Positions 4,698 through 5,206 of a stretch of 5,206 nucleotides of DNA are shown here, piece after piece. Source of the stretch: Novosphingobium sp. (GTDB lineage: Bacteria; Pseudomonadota; Alphaproteobacteria; Sphingomonadales; Sphingomonadaceae). A program made the position numbers and the translations under genes. Under the pieces are notes generated by a model. That model was not told where the DNA came from and did no database searches. It saw nothing but the letters and a program-made list of their open reading frames with translations. Numbering within the stretch: the first letter of the stretch is position 1; every line of letters begins with the position of its first letter. Location of the stretch: positions 1 through 5,206 of the forward strand of contig JAURNJ010000263.1 in NCBI GenBank assembly GCA_030830245.1, given 5' to 3'.

Positions 4698-5206
4698 ATG
4701 GAAAATCCCGTTACCCATAGCGGCCGCGTCTATCTCGTCGGCGCGGGCCCCGGCGATCCGGAGCTGCTGACGCTGCGCGCGGCGCGGCTGATCGGCGAGG
4801 CTTCGCTGATCGTCCATGACGGGCTGGTCGATCCCGCGATCCTCGCGATGGCGCGGAGCGACGCGCGGCTGGTCAGCGTCGCCAAGCAGCGGTCGCGTCA
4901 CACGCTGCCGCAGGATGAGATCAACGCGCTGCTGGTGCGCGAGGCGCTCGCCGGCAACGACGTGGTGCGCCTCAAGGGCGGCGATCCCTTCATCTTTGGG
5001 CGCGGCGGCGAGGAGCTGGAGGCCTGCCGTGCGGCGGGTATCGAAGTCGAGGTCGTGCCGGGCATCAGCTCGGCGCTGGGCGCGGCGGCGGCAGCGCAGA
5101 TCCCGCTGACCCATCGCCGCAGCGCCTCGATCGTCAGCTTCGTCGCGGGCCAGTGCAAGGGTCTGACCGAGCAGGACTGGGCCGGGCTTGCAGGCAAGGG
5201 CCGTAC
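4698..5206 (+). CDS. cobA: Uroporphyrinogen-III C-methyltransferase (SUMT), 3' end cut off
   Basis: SUMT transfers two methyl groups from S-adenosylmethionine to uroporphyrinogen III, giving precorrin-2, the branch point to siroheme and cobalamin; it acts in the cytosol. The window holds 169 codons of an enzyme usually about 250-280 residues long, so the C-terminus is missing. Motifs in order are VYLVGAGPGDPELLTLRA (11-28), the SAM-binding glycine-rich loop; HDGLVD (40-45), equivalent to the usual YDxLV; PQDEIN (71-76); VRLKGGDPFIFGRGGEE (90-106); VVPGISSA (119-126); and IPLTHR (135-140). The usual VGK before the HTxxQ region reads VAK (61-63), and the common GH after the THR motif reads GQ (151-152). 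There is no CysG-like N-terminal domain, so this is the stand-alone form. An in-frame GTG at 4689 is an alternative start. The gene is divergent from the DUF2238 gene across 150 bp. Siroheme supply for sulfite or nitrite reductase is a likely role, judged only from family knowledge. Confidence 0.93.
   Translation, partial: MENPVTHSGRVYLVGAGPGDPELLTLRAARLIGEASLIVHDGLVDPAILAMARSDARLVSVAKQRSRHTLPQDEINALLVREALAGNDVVRLKGGDPFIFGRGGEELEACRAAGIEVEVVPGISSALGAAAAAQIPLTHRRSASIVSFVAGQCKGLTEQDWAGLAGKGR

Noticed and set aside
1..5206. A defence island, CRISPR, toxin-antitoxin or mobile-element system
   Set aside because: All gene-length frames with protein-like sequence are metabolic or membrane families; no repeat-spacer array, transposase, integrase, nuclease or toxin motif was seen.

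Overview
The window is GC-rich chromosomal DNA with tightly packed genes and short intergenic gaps. It looks like an alphaproteobacterium, and a sphingomonad or Erythrobacter-like bacterium would fit. That placement is an inference from base composition and gene content (class I PPK2, YjdF-type membrane protein, stand-alone cobA-type methyltransferase); no rRNA or other marker gene is present to confirm it. I see no tRNA, rRNA, insertion sequence, CRISPR array or phage gene.

Layout, left to right. (1) Positions 1-61, minus strand: the first 20 codons of a short-chain dehydrogenase/reductase (SDR), cut by the window edge. (2) 154-918, plus: a complete second SDR, divergent from the first across 92 bp, in which the catalytic tyrosine position is glycine. 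(3) 919-1125: a 207-bp gap with three small consecutive inverted repeats and three TTGACG hexamers. (4) 1126-2208, plus: a class I polyphosphate kinase 2. (5) 2215-2691, minus: a two-gene membrane-protein operon, with a GlsB/YeaQ-type (transglycosylase-associated) stress protein first and then an NrtS-type nitrate/nitrite transporter subunit. It converges on ppk2 with a 6-bp gap. (6) 2786-3811, plus: a zinc-type medium-chain dehydrogenase without the usual four-cysteine structural zinc loop. (7) 3822-4547, minus: a DUF2238/YjdF-family integral membrane protein, convergent with the dehydrogenase across 10 bp. (8) 4548-4697: a 150-bp divergent control region holding an AT-rich inverted repeat. 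(9) 4698 to the right edge, plus: the N-terminal two thirds of uroporphyrinogen-III C-methyltransferase.

How the genes might work together: this is mostly an assortment of single-gene and two-gene units, not one pathway. A modest thematic link is possible. SUMT makes the siroheme precursor needed by assimilatory nitrite and sulfite reductases, and NrtS imports nitrate/nitrite. PPK2 and the GlsB-like protein are both commonly associated with stress physiology. I found no convincing new multi-gene system. The most notable points are the tyrosine-less SDR, the glsB-like/nrtS pairing, the structural-zinc-free dehydrogenase and the conserved DUF2238 protein of unknown function.
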